Below are positions 1 through 9,622 of a stretch of 63,092 nt of DNA, one piece after another. The stretch is taken from contig JAJOKP010000043.1 of assembly GCA_021129775.1 (NCBI GenBank), positions 1 through 63,092 on the forward strand, in the 5' to 3' direction. The notes under the pieces were generated by a model, which was not told where the DNA came from, made no database searches, and saw only the letters and a list, made by a program, of their open reading frames with translations. The first letter of the stretch is position 1; each line of letters begins with the position of its first letter. The stretch comes from Clostridiales bacterium. Its GTDB lineage: Bacteria > Bacillota > Clostridia > Peptostreptococcales > NVVX01. The translations under genes and the position numbers were made by a program.

Positions 1-401
1 CCTTCTGTAGTTACTAAATTCCCTTGTTCATCTAATGCAAAATTACCTGCTCTAGTAAAAGACCTATTAAGAAAATTAGAATCATCTGTTACTATAAAAA
101 ATCCACTACCATTTATCATTAAATCTGTATTATAATCTGTTCTTTCAACAGCTCCTCTTATGTGAAATGTATCCATAGAAGCAACGCTAATCCCAAGTCC
201 TACTTGATGTGGATTAGTTCCACCTCTACCTTCTTGAGGTGATCCTGCTGCTCTTAGAGTTTGATTAAACACTTCTTGAAAAGTTACTCTTCCACCTTTA
301 AAACCTACTGTATTTACATTGGCAATATTATTACCAATAACGTCCATTCGAGTTTGGTGAGCACGAAGTCCTGATACAGCAGAAAACATAGATCTCATCA
401 T
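1..401 (-). CDS. flgE: Flagellar hook protein FlgE, N-terminal part (cut by window edge)
   Basis: The frame starts at ATG 401 (an ATG-ATG pair, 10 nt after AGGAGG) and stays open to base 1, so only about 133 residues are visible and the 3' end lies outside. The N-terminus (MFSAVSGLRAHQTRMDVIGN, then NIANVNTVGFK) is the Flg_bb_rod motif shared by the FlgE/FlgF/FlgG axial proteins, exported by the flagellar type III apparatus. The following VGLGISVASMDT and GFFIVTDDSNFLNRSFTRAG segments fit FlgE. Position after fliK-flgD and the small flagellar-operon gene is the usual place of flgE, the hook subunit. FlgG is the main alternative because the missing C-terminus decides. Family placement is certain, the exact member likely. 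Confidence 0.88.
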   Translation of the reverse strand, partial: MMRSMFSAVSGLRAHQTRMDVIGNNIANVNTVGFKGGRVTFQEVFNQTLRAAGSPQEGRGGTNPHQVGLGISVASMDTFHIRGAVERTDYNTDLMINGSGFFIVTDDSNFLNRSFTRAGNFALDEQGNLVTTE

Positions 402-494
402 TTTATAACAACCTCCTATTTTTTTGTTCCATTTCGTCAGTCAGTCAGAAATGGTAAGCCTCCATATCGAGTTCTCGATAATAGTTGGTCCGGC

Positions 495-869
495 TTAAAT
501 TATTACTGCTCCATCAATGTTTGTAAATGTACTTTCTTTTAGCTTTCCTTCAACAGTTGCAGTAATAATAGTTCTGTTTCTAACACTTGCAACAAATATT
601 TTGTTGTCCATCATTATTAGTGCCTCTTTTATTCCTTTATTTCCTGCAATATTTAATGCATTTGATATTCGTCCTTTTTCATCTGTCGAAAGTGAAATAT
701 CTCTTTGTTCTAACCTATTCATGGCATGTTTTGAAAATTTAACTTCGTTGGTTCTCTTTATTTGATCATTAAGAATGTTACTAAAATCACCATTACTTCT
801 TTTTTTCTGAATAGTGTTAGTCTTAATTTGCTTTATGGAGTTTGGCTGTATTTTTATATTGTTATACAT
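495..869 (-). CDS. Small flagellar operon protein (TIGR02530 type)
   Basis: A 124-residue soluble protein between flgD and flgE, the place where Firmicutes fla operons carry a conserved small protein annotated only as flagellar operon protein. Visible features: a basic N-terminus, then KFSKHAMNRLEQRDI, ending in a stretch with DNKIFVASVRNRTIITA. That HAMNRLEQR..DNK.F.ASV..RTVITA pattern is what I recall of the TIGR02530 family. No signal peptide or membrane segment. Start ATG 869 follows AAGGAGG by 6-7 nt. Its precise role is not established; the position suggests a hook-assembly or regulatory accessory. Confidence 0.8.
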   Translation of the reverse strand: MYNNIKIQPNSIKQIKTNTIQKKRSNGDFSNILNDQIKRTNEVKFSKHAMNRLEQRDISLSTDEKGRISNALNIAGNKGIKEALIMMDNKIFVASVRNRTIITATVEGKLKESTFTNIDGAVII

Positions 870-906
870 ACATGCACCTCCTTAAATATTTGCATCCATA
901 TAGTTA

Positions 907-1263
907 TTACCTGTTGTTGTAGCTGTTAAGAATTTGTTCTACTGTGGTATTTAGTAAAGTTATCTTATCTACGATATTCGTTTGACTAAGTACCATATTA
1001 TTGTTCATATGATGTATTTGCTCCATCACTTCATCTTTAAATGAATCCATACCACTGTTTAAATTCTGCATCTGCTCAAGAGACGAAAATTGCGCCATTT
1101 GAGCAATAAATTCTCTGTCTTCCATTGGGTTTAATGGGTCTTGATTTCTCATTTGAGCAACTAGCAATTCTAAAAACATATCTTTATCCATATTCGATGC
1201 AAAATCATTCTTTTTTTCTACATAATGCTCTCTGTATTGTCCTTGTAATTCTGAAACGTTCAT
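907..1263 (-). CDS. flgD: Flagellar hook capping/scaffold protein FlgD (short form)
   Basis: FlgD caps the growing hook and is needed for FlgE polymerisation. The N-terminal signature is plain: [20 protein letters not shown] (about residues 28-47), followed by [20 protein letters not shown]. At 118 residues it is about half the length of enterobacterial FlgD and has only the conserved N-terminal export/capping region plus a short coiled tail; the Ig-like and Tudor-like C-terminal domains are absent, as in many clostridial FlgD proteins. ATG 1263 lies 5 nt after AAAGGAGGT. It sits 14 nt downstream of fliK, so it is translated from the same mRNA. Confidence 0.93.
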   Translation of the reverse strand: MNVSELQGQYREHYVEKKNDFASNMDKDMFLELLVAQMRNQDPLNPMEDREFIAQMAQFSSLEQMQNLNSGMDSFKDEVMEQIHHMNNNMVLSQTNIVDKITLLNTTVEQILNSYNNR

Positions 1264-1277
1264 ATTTACCTCCTTTA

Positions 1278-2723
1278 CTATGCTAACATTTCAAACTGAG
1301 TTGTTTTAATGTAAGGGTTGTTATTAGTCATATTGTCACCATACATTGTAGTTTGCTGTGTAGCATTTGCCTGTAATTTCCCTTCGTTTTGTTTATTGTT
1401 TTGACTATAAGCAGAATGTTTAAATCTATTAAGTTGTTCTTGATACTGTCCTACTGAAACATTAAGACTTTCTACACCAAGACCTTTTTCTATTAGGATG
1501 GTTCTTAGTTGTTCAAGGTTGTTCTCTAACATTTCTTTCACTTGATAGTTTTCGGCATATAATGTGGCATTGACTAAGCCTTTTTCTACAGTAATATTAA
1601 CAGCTACGTTTCCTAATCTTTCAGGTGCAAGCTTAATCAATATTTCATTCTTATTGCTTGCAATGTTAACATGAATTTTTTCAATTACTTGGTTAAAAGC
1701 TTTTTTCATTTCTAGCGTTGATGATTTTTCTTGAACATCGAAATCAACTTTTGAGAAAACATTAGGTTTATTCCTTAAAATAGCTGCGCTATTTTGGGTT
1801 GTTTCCTCTTGACTAATATCATTAAATCTTGGAGTATTCTCTTTTTCTGTATTTGCGCTAACACTATTTTTATCTTTGGTCACGCTAATTTCGATCTTGT
1901 CATCATTATCACCATTCTCCAAAGTCTTTGCCATTTCGTTAATCTCGTGTGTTTCGGAGGTTTCTACAACTTCAGCTTTGAGTGCGCTAGTATTATTAAA
2001 TGACTTGTTAAATTTTTGAATGAAAACATCCAACTCTTCAATAATTTGATTAAATGCCTCTAATTCATTTTTGATGTCGCCACTGAAAACAGCTTTATTC
2101 TCAATTGAAGTGATTTGCTTCTGGATGCTATCCAATACTAGTTTAATCATTTCTTTTAACTGTTTACTTACTGCTTCATCAGTTTCGTTATTCACTCCAA
2201 CCTCACCTAATAGAAGTTCCATCTCAGTTAAAATCTCTTTAATTTTCGCAGGTTCTACATCTAAGCCTAGCATTTCTTCTAATTGTGTTATTATGGTTTG
2301 CAAGTTAGCTACAGTTTGTTGATTTGCACAAATATTAACTTCCTGACAGTTTTCAACATTAGCGTCTTTTGTTTTTTCTGTTTCGTTTGTGTCTTTAGTT
2401 TCTTTTGTGTCTTCTATTTCTTTTGTCTCTTTAGTTTCTTTTACCTCCTGCCCCTCTTCAGAAACACTTTCCGACAAAGCCGTCTGATGATTTTCATCAA
2501 TTTCATTTCTTTTAGATTGTTCACCTGCTGTTTCATTCTGAGCAATGCATCTACTTAAATTCTCTTCTTTTCTGTCTTTGCTCACCTTATAAATCTCTTG
2601 AACTTCTTTCTGCTGTTGTCTAAAGCTACTTGAAAAATCGTTAGTGATATCAAAACCACTCTTACTATTAGGCTTTCTAGCTGCCATTAGGTCTAATGTA
2701 TTCATTTGAATCTGCATATTCAT
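1278..2723 (-). CDS. fliK: Flagellar hook-length control protein FliK
   Basis: FliK is a secreted molecular ruler that stops hook growth and switches export specificity through FlhB. The 481-residue protein has a long, poorly conserved, Gln/Glu/Asn-rich N-terminal part and a folded C-terminal Flg_hook domain at about 340-430 ([34 protein letters not shown], then [16 protein letters not shown]). Residues about 92-122 are a run of short Lys-Glu-Thr repeats ([20 protein letters not shown]), probably elastic filler. ATG 2723 follows AAAGGGGGTGG. Assigned from the C-terminal domain and its place between the MotE-like gene and flgD. Confidence 0.9.
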   Translation of the reverse strand: MNMQIQMNTLDLMAARKPNSKSGFDITNDFSSSFRQQQKEVQEIYKVSKDRKEENLSRCIAQNETAGEQSKRNEIDENHQTALSESVSEEGQEVKETKETKEIEDTKETKDTNETEKTKDANVENCQEVNICANQQTVANLQTIITQLEEMLGLDVEPAKIKEILTEMELLLGEVGVNNETDEAVSKQLKEMIKLVLDSIQKQITSIENKAVFSGDIKNELEAFNQIIEELDVFIQKFNKSFNNTSALKAEVVETSETHEINEMAKTLENGDNDDKIEISVTKDKNSVSANTEKENTPRFNDISQEETTQNSAAILRNKPNVFSKVDFDVQEKSSTLEMKKAFNQVIEKIHVNIASNKNEILIKLAPERLGNVAVNITVEKGLVNATLYAENYQVKEMLENNLEQLRTILIEKGLGVESLNVSVGQYQEQLNRFKHSAYSQNNKQNEGKLQANATQQTTMYGDNMTNNNPYIKTTQFEMLA

Positions 2724-2766
2724 TCCACCCCCTTTCCTCTTTTTTTGTAAAATCTATTAGAGCCTG

Positions 2767-4014
2767 CTAGGGCTTAATAATTAATTTCTGAGACAGTTCT
2801 ACTGCTTCTCTAGTGTCTAGCTCTCCTAGAATACTAGCTATCAAATTATGTTTAAAATTATTTAAAATATCTATTACTAGCTGTTCTTCGGTAAAGCTAA
2901 CTCTTTCACCATTTGGCAATTCAACTTGCTTAAATATTTGATTGCGTCTTAACATTCGACTCATTAAATCAGCTACTTCTGCGACTTCCATCTCCTCATA
3001 AATTTGAGAAAGTTCATTTAATCTAATTTCAAAATTCCTAAATGCATCAATTGCTGGTACAAGGCTTTTAGAAAAGCTTTTGCTTTCCTCATCACGCAAA
3101 CTATTTAAAATCTCTCTTTCATTTATCGCTTCCACTAAAGAAAGAATAAACTCGTTATCAGCAGCATGAACGAGTATTTCAGCAGCATCTTTAACGCCCA
3201 TTTGCAAAAAAATTACCGCTAATTCATTTATATTATACTTTTCTATGTTTGTTAAATCATTTACTGCCTCACTAATACTTCCCTTAGCATAAATATCGGC
3301 TATTTCTTGCAAATTCTTATACTTCTTGTCGATACTTGCAATAATTTTCTCAAATTCATTTCTATTAGTTGATGGTAAGTTTCGCATTATGTTAAAAGTA
3401 GTTTTATCATCTAAGTAGATCAAATACTTTGCCGCAACCTGTGAATCTAATGTTCTAAAAAATAAATCCAATTGTTCGTTAGTTAATTTTCCTCCAACAA
3501 CCATTTTTTCTATCTCTGCTACTGCTGCACTAATTGGTAAAGATGTAATATGTTTGATAATTTCGTCGACATACGCTATTTCTTCATTATGAATTTCTTT
3601 CAAAGTCCGCTGTAAAATATTGCCTTCAAGCACTCTGCTTCTTAAAATTTCATTTACTTCCTGCATTTTGCGAGAATTCATTCCATTCATTATCACTAAT
3701 AAATCATTAAATAATTGTTGATCTTCTTTCCTAATAATAGTCAATTTATCTACAATTCTATCAATATCCATTAAAACATAATGCTTAGCAATCTGAAGCT
3801 TGATTTTCTCTTTCTCTTCTCTAGTTGGTAAATTAGCAAAATATCTTCCTACCCCCAAAGGAAACTCTGACATGAATTCGTTGGTTAAGTATTGAAATTC
3901 TTCACTTATAAAATATGTAAATGTAAGTGCAGCTAATGGAGCACCCAAGATAATAACTAAAATTAGCAATATGGCTATAAAGACATTTGTTTTTTTCTTC
4001 TCTTTGTTAGGCAT
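2767..4014 (-). CDS. MotE/YlxF-like flagellar membrane protein with MgtE-N-like helical repeats
   Basis: A 415-residue protein in the fliJ-fliK gap, where Bacillus has ylxF. Residues about 10-35 form one hydrophobic segment (VFIAILLILVIILGAPLAAL), so it is a membrane-anchored protein with a large helical domain that is probably outside the membrane. Two stretches look like MgtE intracellular N-domain / FliG-like repeats: LFFRTLDSQVAAKYLIYLDD with FNIMRNLPSTNRNEFEKI, and a C-terminal VADLMSRMLRRNQIF region ending ILNNFKHNLIASILGELDTR and REAVELSQKLI. MotE in other bacteria is a periplasmic chaperone for the motor protein MotC; YlxF function is unclear. About twice the usual length of this family. 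Function inferred from position and fold only. Confidence 0.7.
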   Translation of the reverse strand: MPNKEKKKTNVFIAILLILVIILGAPLAALTFTYFISEEFQYLTNEFMSEFPLGVGRYFANLPTREEKEKIKLQIAKHYVLMDIDRIVDKLTIIRKEDQQLFNDLLVIMNGMNSRKMQEVNEILRSRVLEGNILQRTLKEIHNEEIAYVDEIIKHITSLPISAAVAEIEKMVVGGKLTNEQLDLFFRTLDSQVAAKYLIYLDDKTTFNIMRNLPSTNRNEFEKIIASIDKKYKNLQEIADIYAKGSISEAVNDLTNIEKYNINELAVIFLQMGVKDAAEILVHAADNEFILSLVEAINEREILNSLRDEESKSFSKSLVPAIDAFRNFEIRLNELSQIYEEMEVAEVADLMSRMLRRNQIFKQVELPNGERVSFTEEQLVIDILNNFKHNLIASILGELDTREAVELSQKLIIKP

Positions 4015-4023
4015 TTTCCTGTC

Positions 4024-4476
4024 CTATCCTTTGTTATTATTTGCAGTTTTAAAAGTTACAATTTGGTCAACTAACATTTCCTCAGCTTTTAGATAGTCGT
4101 ACTTAAAACTGTCATAATCTTTTTCTTTAAGCTTCTCAAAAATTTTTCTCTGTTTTTTTGCTTCAACTAATAGTTTTATTTCTTGATTAACACGTTCTTC
4201 AGATTTTTTAACTAATATATTTTGATTCTCAATTTTCATCTTAATATGTTCAAATTCGTCAGCGAAACGCCTTAGGTCTTTAATTTTAAGTCTTTTCTTA
4301 GTTTCTTCTCTCCACTTGATAACTATTTTTCCCTTGTTTTTTTCCATGTTTTCAAGTGAATCAGTCTCTTTTTTATGTTTCTTTGTAGCAAAACCCACGT
4401 CATACTTCTTTATATCTTCTTCCTTTTCTTTTACGTTTAAAACTGTTTGAAATCTAAATGTAAATTTCTTGTTCAA
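4024..4476 (-). CDS. fliJ: Flagellar export protein FliJ
   Basis: FliJ is the coiled-coil stalk of the flagellar type III export ATPase, comparable to the gamma subunit of F1. The 150-residue protein begins NKKFTFRFQTVLNVKEKEED, a typical FliJ N-terminus, and is almost wholly charged helix. I place the start at TTG 4476, not at the upstream ATG 4491: that ATG is part of ATGGAGGGTGG, so the GGAGG ribosome site lies inside the longer frame and is 8 nt before TTG. It follows fliI by 59 nt and precedes the MotE-like gene by 9 nt. Confidence 0.87.
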   Translation of the reverse strand: MNKKFTFRFQTVLNVKEKEEDIKKYDVGFATKKHKKETDSLENMEKNKGKIVIKWREETKKRLKIKDLRRFADEFEHIKMKIENQNILVKKSEERVNQEIKLLVEAKKQRKIFEKLKEKDYDSFKYDYLKAEEMLVDQIVTFKTANNNKG

Positions 4477-4535
4477 TGCTCCACCCTCCATTCAAAGCTG
4501 TGTAGACTATATACATTGTTATTCTTTTAAAATTT

Positions 4536-5921
4536 TCACTCATTTATCAGATTTTTCATAATCTCGACTGTTTCATTATATGAATATTTCTCATCGTTAC
4601 CCTGCTTTAATAATTCATTAATCGCATCAATTTTCTCAATTGCATAATCTATTTTAATATTTGACCCTTTTGAATAAGCGCCAATATTTATTAAATCCTC
4701 TGCTTCCTTATATTCGGCAATAACTTCCTTGATCTTATTTGCATTACTCACATGGTCTTTACTTGTAATATTTGGCATTATTCTACTAATGCTTGCTAAA
4801 ATATCTATAGCTGGATAATGATTTTTGTTTGCAAGTTTTCTTGATAATACAATATGTCCATCTAATATCCCTCTAACTGCATCTGCAATTGGATCGTTCA
4901 TGTCGTCCGCATCAATAAGAACTGTATATAATCCAGTTATTGATCCTTTGTCTGATCTACCTGAGCGTTCTAACAATTTAGGCAAAACCGCAAAAACCGA
5001 CGGAGTATATCCCCTTGTCACAGGTGGCTCACCTATTGCTAGTCCAATTTCTCTTAATGCCATAGAAAACCTCGTTAGTGAATCCATTAGCAGAAGTACA
5101 TTTTTACCTTGGTCTCTAAAATATTCTGCAATTGATGTTGCCAAAAGTGCTCCCTTCATGCGCACTAAAGCGGGTTGATCTGAAGTTGCAATAATTACAA
5201 CGGATTTTTTTAACCCTTCTTCTTTTAGCTCATTATCTAGAAACTCGTTAACTTCTCTACCTCTTTCACCAATCAATGCTATTACATTTACATCAGCTTG
5301 TGTATTTCTGGCTATTGCTCCTAAAAGAGTGCTTTTTCCAACTCCACTTCCTGAAAATATCCCAAGTCTTTGCCCATTCCCACATGTAAGTAGTCCATCA
5401 ATTGCTTTTATTCCAAGTGACAGTGGTTCTGATATTTTACTACGTTGCAAAGGATTAGGTGGTGCGGCATTCACTGGGTATGTTATAGTAGTAGATAAAT
5501 GACCTTTGTCATCTATTGTGTTCCCGAGTCCGTCCAATACTCTTCCTAGCAAACAATCTCCTACTTTGACTTGGAGTTGAAATCCCGTTGCTTCTACTTT
5601 GCTCCCAGGTCCGATACCTTCCATTTCTCCTAGTGGCATCAATAATACTCTTTTCTCTTTAAAACCGACTACCTCTGCTAATACAAATTGTTTTTGGTTG
5701 CTTGTTCTTTCATATTTCCTTTTCTCTTCAAAAGCAACTCCATCTGCTAATATAGTTTTCTTGCTTTTTAACGTATATACCATACATACTTCACCAATTT
5801 TAATTGCAGGTCCTATTGATTCAATAGTTAGTCCAATAATCTGCGAAACTCGTCCTGTATACTTTATTAACTCTAAATCATTCAGGGCATTTTTAAATGA
5901 ATCCAAAGATAAACGTTCCAT
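4536..5921 (-). CDS. fliI: Flagellum-specific export ATPase FliI
   Basis: FliI is the hexameric ATPase at the base of the flagellar export gate, related to F1 beta. The 461-residue length is normal. Walker A GSGVGKST is at 191-198, Walker B VLLLMD at 275-280, followed by SLTRFSMALREIGLAIGEPP, and the ALIGERGREVNEF segment at about 215-227 is characteristic of FliI/YscN. N-terminal beta-barrel at 1-110. The frame starts at ATG 5921, 4 nt after the fliH stop, with GAAGCGAG as a weak ribosome site, so it is probably translationally coupled to fliH. Confidence 0.97.
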   Translation of the reverse strand: MERLSLDSFKNALNDLELIKYTGRVSQIIGLTIESIGPAIKIGEVCMVYTLKSKKTILADGVAFEEKRKYERTSNQKQFVLAEVVGFKEKRVLLMPLGEMEGIGPGSKVEATGFQLQVKVGDCLLGRVLDGLGNTIDDKGHLSTTITYPVNAAPPNPLQRSKISEPLSLGIKAIDGLLTCGNGQRLGIFSGSGVGKSTLLGAIARNTQADVNVIALIGERGREVNEFLDNELKEEGLKKSVVIIATSDQPALVRMKGALLATSIAEYFRDQGKNVLLLMDSLTRFSMALREIGLAIGEPPVTRGYTPSVFAVLPKLLERSGRSDKGSITGLYTVLIDADDMNDPIADAVRGILDGHIVLSRKLANKNHYPAIDILASISRIMPNITSKDHVSNANKIKEVIAEYKEAEDLINIGAYSKGSNIKIDYAIEKIDAINELLKQGNDEKYSYNETVEIMKNLINE

Positions 5922-5925
5922 ATAA

Positions 5926-6720
5926 TCACTCGCTTCTTAGTAATTCATTAAATGTTTTTCTAATTATCTCAATTTGAGTTGTCATGCTTGAATCTACAGT
6001 CCCAGCTGGAGTTTCTATAACTACACTGCCTTGTGGCAAGGATTTGTCAACTTTAATGTCTAATTTTTCTACTCCTTCAGTCATTAAAAACACTTTGTTT
6101 TTGGAGGAACTTACATAGTCCAAATCATGTTCACTTACTCTAATAGTCAATGCTTGCGTAAAAGTGCAATGTTTTATGCCTTTTTCAACTAATTTTAGCA
6201 GCAGTTCGTTGTCTTCGTTCAATTCATGCATTAAAACTTTTTCAATCGTTTCTAATACCAACTGAATCAATTCACTCTTCAAGTTGTGAGCCATTTCCTT
6301 TTTTTCATCTTGCATTTTTTGCTTAATTACAATTGCTTCATTAATGTAATTTTCTACCTCTTCATAACCACGTGTTTCTCCTTCTTTAAACCCAATTCTG
6401 TAAGCTTCTTCTTTAGTCTTTTCGAAAATTAGGCTGCTTTCGTTATAAGATTCCTTTATAATTGCATCTGCTTCTTCGTTTGCCTTTCTTAAAATTTCTT
6501 GATACTGAATTTCTGCACTTGCAAATAAGTTTTCTGGCGTAATTTCAATTTCACTCTTCTCATCAACTGGGAAAAATTCATTTTCATTTTGAACATCTTC
6601 TCTATTTTCTACTTCAAGTAACATTTTCTCTTCATTTTCCGATTTAATATCAATCTCTATTTTACCATCCAAAATAACATTAGTAGCTTTAAGAATTTTA
6701 AAATCAGACAATAATTTCAT
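5926..6720 (-). CDS. fliH: Flagellar assembly protein FliH (start uncertain)
   Basis: FliH binds and regulates the FliI ATPase and links it to the C-ring. Visible: a variable N-terminus, a Glu/Ala-rich coiled coil around 85-160 (ASAEIQYQEILRKANEEADA), and a C-terminal FliH/V-ATPase-E-like domain (LVETIEKVLMHELNE-like region; DKSLPQGSVVIETPAGTVD). The gene overlaps fliG. Possible starts are TTG 6738, ATG 6720 and TTG 6711. The only strong ribosome site is GGGGGAG at about 6721-6727, which is directly against ATG 6720 but 9 nt before TTG 6711, so TTG 6711 is a serious candidate. I list ATG 6720. Confidence 0.87.
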   Translation of the reverse strand: MKLLSDFKILKATNVILDGKIEIDIKSENEEKMLLEVENREDVQNENEFFPVDEKSEIEITPENLFASAEIQYQEILRKANEEADAIIKESYNESSLIFEKTKEEAYRIGFKEGETRGYEEVENYINEAIVIKQKMQDEKKEMAHNLKSELIQLVLETIEKVLMHELNEDNELLLKLVEKGIKHCTFTQALTIRVSEHDLDYVSSSKNKVFLMTEGVEKLDIKVDKSLPQGSVVIETPAGTVDSSMTTQIEIIRKTFNELLRSE

Positions 6721-7723
6721 CTCCCCCGCCACGTGCAATTATTATTTCGCCTGTTTCTTCAAGTGCTCTAATTGTATTTACAATTTTTTGTTGCGCATTT
6801 TCTACATCACTCAATCTTATTGGTCCCATAAACTCCATATCTTCTTTAATCATTTCAGCCATTCGCTTAGACATATTAGAATAAATAATGTCTGCCACTT
6901 CATCTGTAGCACCTTTAAGTGCAATTGCCATTTCTTTATTGTCAATCTCTCTAATAAATCTTTGAATCGACGTACTATCAAGGCTAATAATATCTTCAAA
7001 TACAAACATTTTCTTTCTAATTTCTTCAGCGAGCTCAGCATCTTCGGTATCAAGTGTATCCATAATATTCTTTTCAGTCCCTCGATCTACAGAATTAAGT
7101 ATTCCAACAATAGAATCTAATCCACCCGCTGCTGCAAAGTCTTGACTTGCAACAGACGAAAGTTTTTTCTCTAAAATCGACTCCACTTCTCTTATTATTT
7201 CTGGAGAAGTGCGATCCATAGTTGCAATTCGTTTCGCTACTTCCGCTTGTTTCGCTTGTGGTAATTCAGATAAAATTTTCCCTGACTGTTCTGGCGGCAA
7301 ATAGGCCAAAATTAAGGAAATCGTCTGTGGATGTTCATTTTGTATAAAACTCAACAAATGAGCTGGTTCTGCTTTTCTAGCAAAATCAAAGGGTTTAACT
7401 TGTAAAGAAGCAGTAAGCTTTGTAATGATGTCGACTGCTCTTTGCGAGCCTAGCGCTTTCTCAAGAATTTCTTTGGCATAATTAATACCACCTTCAGAAA
7501 TGTACTCTTGCGCAATACATATCTCATAAAATTCAGCCAATACTTTTTCTTTTTCTTCAGGTGAAACTTTTCTCATGTTAGCAATCTCAAGTGTTAATTC
7601 TTCAATTTCTTCATCATTCAAATGCTTAAATATCTCAGCAGAAGAAGCAGGTCCTAGGCTAATTAACAATATAGCTGCCTTTTCTCTTCCTGTAATTTCA
7701 CCTTTTGCAGTCTTTTTAACCAA
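6704..7723 (-). CDS. fliG: Flagellar motor switch protein FliG
   Basis: FliG forms the top of the C-ring, binds FliF with its N-domain and meets the stator with its C-domain. At 339 residues it has standard length. Recognisable parts: GREKAAILLISLGPASSAEI near the N-terminus, the middle armadillo repeat with NEHPQTISLILAYLPPEQSG (the EHPQT motif), and the torque helix region VFEDIISLDSTSIQRFIREI with DNKEMAIALKGATDEV. Start is TTG 7723 in GGGAGGCGGTATTTTG, an excellent ribosome site with 6 nt spacing. The 3' end overlaps fliH. Confidence 0.97.
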   Translation of the reverse strand: MVKKTAKGEITGREKAAILLISLGPASSAEIFKHLNDEEIEELTLEIANMRKVSPEEKEKVLAEFYEICIAQEYISEGGINYAKEILEKALGSQRAVDIITKLTASLQVKPFDFARKAEPAHLLSFIQNEHPQTISLILAYLPPEQSGKILSELPQAKQAEVAKRIATMDRTSPEIIREVESILEKKLSSVASQDFAAAGGLDSIVGILNSVDRGTEKNIMDTLDTEDAELAEEIRKKMFVFEDIISLDSTSIQRFIREIDNKEMAIALKGATDEVADIIYSNMSKRMAEMIKEDMEFMGPIRLSDVENAQQKIVNTIRALEETGEIIIARGGGDEIIV

Positions 7724-7736
7724 AATACCGCCTCCC

Positions 7737-9281
7737 TTATTCCTCGCTTAACCAATTTTTTAATAATTGTGCTGCCATTTCGGGTTGCTTACTAATCATT
7801 TTTTCAATTTGCTTTTTCGATCGAGAACCTGATAAATCCAAGTTTAGTTCGTCATATTCTTCTACGGTTACTGCAGTCGAAAGCGCAGCATCGTCAGCTA
7901 TAGGAACTTTTTTTCTGGATTTTATGATAATAAAGAATGCAAAACCTAAAATAATCGAGCCAATAATTACCATTGCCCAAATTGGAAACCCATCTGCTAC
8001 TGTTCTATCATCGAGCATTCTAGCAAATTGCGTAGCCAACGTTGTGTCAAATTGTCTTACTCCTATCTGAACAACTGTAGTATCTAAACCAGCGGCAGCT
8101 GAGATAATGCTTACTAAATCTCTATTTTCCTCAGCTGTAAATTCGCCTCCAATAACAGCAGCTTCATTAATATATACTGCTACAGAAATATCTTTTACTT
8201 GTCCTCTAGAGCCTACAATTTTTCTTCGTAGTTCGTTTATTTCGTAATTAATGGTCTTGCTTGCTTCGCTATATCTAGCAGTATCTTGCTCGCCCTCTAC
8301 GTATTGTGTAGCCCCATCAATGTTTGAATCAGTGCCAGGGACTCCGCCTAAACCATCTTCGACTACTTTTTTTTGAAATTCTTGCATACTTCTAACAATT
8401 CCTCCAGTTTCCCCTTCGATAGGAGGAGAAAACTCAGTAATTTCAGTGACTTCACTATCAAAGTCAAGTCTTACATTTGACATTACAACAACATTGCCAA
8501 ATCCAAAAACAGTCGATAAAAACTCAGTTAGGGTTTCATCTAGTTCTGCTTCCACTGTTTTTTGTAAATTCATTTGATCATTTTGCGTGTATGCGCTACT
8601 ATCACCTCTGTTATTATTTAATACTCGTCCATCACTTCCATGAATTGTTACATTTTCAGGTTTTAGTCCTTGCACTGCGTTCGCAACAAGAATAGCAATT
8701 CCGTTAATACTTTTTTCCTCTAAAGTAGCACCCATTTCAAAATATAGAAAAACTGAAGCTTTTGCTTCTCTAATTTCATCTTGAAAAACAAAAGCTGAAG
8801 TATCATGCACTGCTAAATTAACGACTGCTTTTCTAATTCCATTGATTTCTTCTATAGTGCTAGCTAAAAAATTTTGTTGTGCTACAATAAATCTTTGCGC
8901 CCTCTCTTCGCTAGTCATCATAAAGGTGTTCCCAGCAAAAGCATTATCAAACGTAAAACGTGCGGTTGGTAATCCTTCGGTAGCTACAATAACTTGTGCT
9001 CTCATTTCGTCTTGTTTTGCAACTTTTACAATCCCACTCGCATCACCGAATTTTGCGTCCAAATTGTTATCTTGTAAAACTCGCATCACTTCTCCAGCTT
9101 CTCTAGGGCTTAGATTGTTATACAAAACAACATATTCCACTCTAGTAACATATAAGATTCCAACCGTAAGTACTGTCAAAATAAGTACAGAAATAACAAT
9201 CATTTGAATTTTTCTATTCTTATCTAAAGTTTGTAAATAGTCGTTTAATTGATTCCTCATTGTGTCTAACGAATCAACCAT
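7737..9281 (-). CDS. fliF: Flagellar MS-ring protein FliF
   Basis: FliF builds the MS ring in the cytoplasmic membrane and is the base on which the rest of the flagellum assembles. The 514-residue protein has two membrane segments (about 26-46, IQMIVISVLILTVLTVGILY, and about 436-456, IWAMVIIGSIILGFAFFIII), a YscJ/FliF ring-building region between them (VEYVVLYNNLSPREAGEVMR; TFDNAFAGNTFMMTSEERAQ) and a short C-terminal tail that binds FliG. Start ATG 9281 follows GAGGTG by 6 nt. Intact and of normal length. Confidence 0.97.
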   Translation of the reverse strand: MVDSLDTMRNQLNDYLQTLDKNRKIQMIVISVLILTVLTVGILYVTRVEYVVLYNNLSPREAGEVMRVLQDNNLDAKFGDASGIVKVAKQDEMRAQVIVATEGLPTARFTFDNAFAGNTFMMTSEERAQRFIVAQQNFLASTIEEINGIRKAVVNLAVHDTSAFVFQDEIREAKASVFLYFEMGATLEEKSINGIAILVANAVQGLKPENVTIHGSDGRVLNNNRGDSSAYTQNDQMNLQKTVEAELDETLTEFLSTVFGFGNVVVMSNVRLDFDSEVTEITEFSPPIEGETGGIVRSMQEFQKKVVEDGLGGVPGTDSNIDGATQYVEGEQDTARYSEASKTINYEINELRRKIVGSRGQVKDISVAVYINEAAVIGGEFTAEENRDLVSIISAAAGLDTTVVQIGVRQFDTTLATQFARMLDDRTVADGFPIWAMVIIGSIILGFAFFIIIKSRKKVPIADDAALSTAVTVEEYDELNLDLSGSRSKKQIEKMISKQPEMAAQLLKNWLSEE

Positions 9282-9303
9282 AAGCGCACCTCATCTCTAT
9301 GTA

Positions 9304-9609
9304 CTAAATCTGCATCCTAGAAATTTCTCTATACGCATCTAGAACTTTGTTTCTTACCTGCAGAACCAATTGCATAGCGATTTCTGCTTTTTGTGTATTA
9401 ATCATTATCTCGTGAATATTATTTAGCTGTCCAGTAGCTAAATCTTCAGCTAAAACTTCTCCCTTTTTTTCCAATAAATTTGCATTGCTAATGGCGTCAG
9501 CAAATAATTCACTAAACGTTGACCCACTCTTCAGTTTTTTGTCTTCAAATAGTCCTAAGTTTTTATTTTTGCCTATTTCAAAAACGTTATTTAGTTCTTG
9601 TATTTTCAT
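9304..9609 (-). CDS. fliE: Flagellar hook-basal body protein FliE
   Basis: A 101-residue protein that joins the MS ring to the rod. The C-terminal half is diagnostic: GQLNNIHEIMINTQKAEIAM then LVLQVRNKVLDAYREISRMQ, matching the D1-like helix of FliE. The N-terminal half is loosely conserved. ATG 9609 follows GGAGGT by 7 nt. It lies 13 nt downstream of flgC and 22 nt upstream of fliF in the canonical flgB-flgC-fliE-fliF order. Confidence 0.95.
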   Translation of the reverse strand: MKIQELNNVFEIGKNKNLGLFEDKKLKSGSTFSELFADAISNANLLEKKGEVLAEDLATGQLNNIHEIMINTQKAEIAMQLVLQVRNKVLDAYREISRMQI

Positions 9610-9622
9610 TTAAATACCTCCA

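Noticed and set aside
1278-2723. Plus-strand Phe/Cys-rich frames within fliK
   Set aside because: They are the antisense of the Lys-Glu-Thr repeat and have no start signals.
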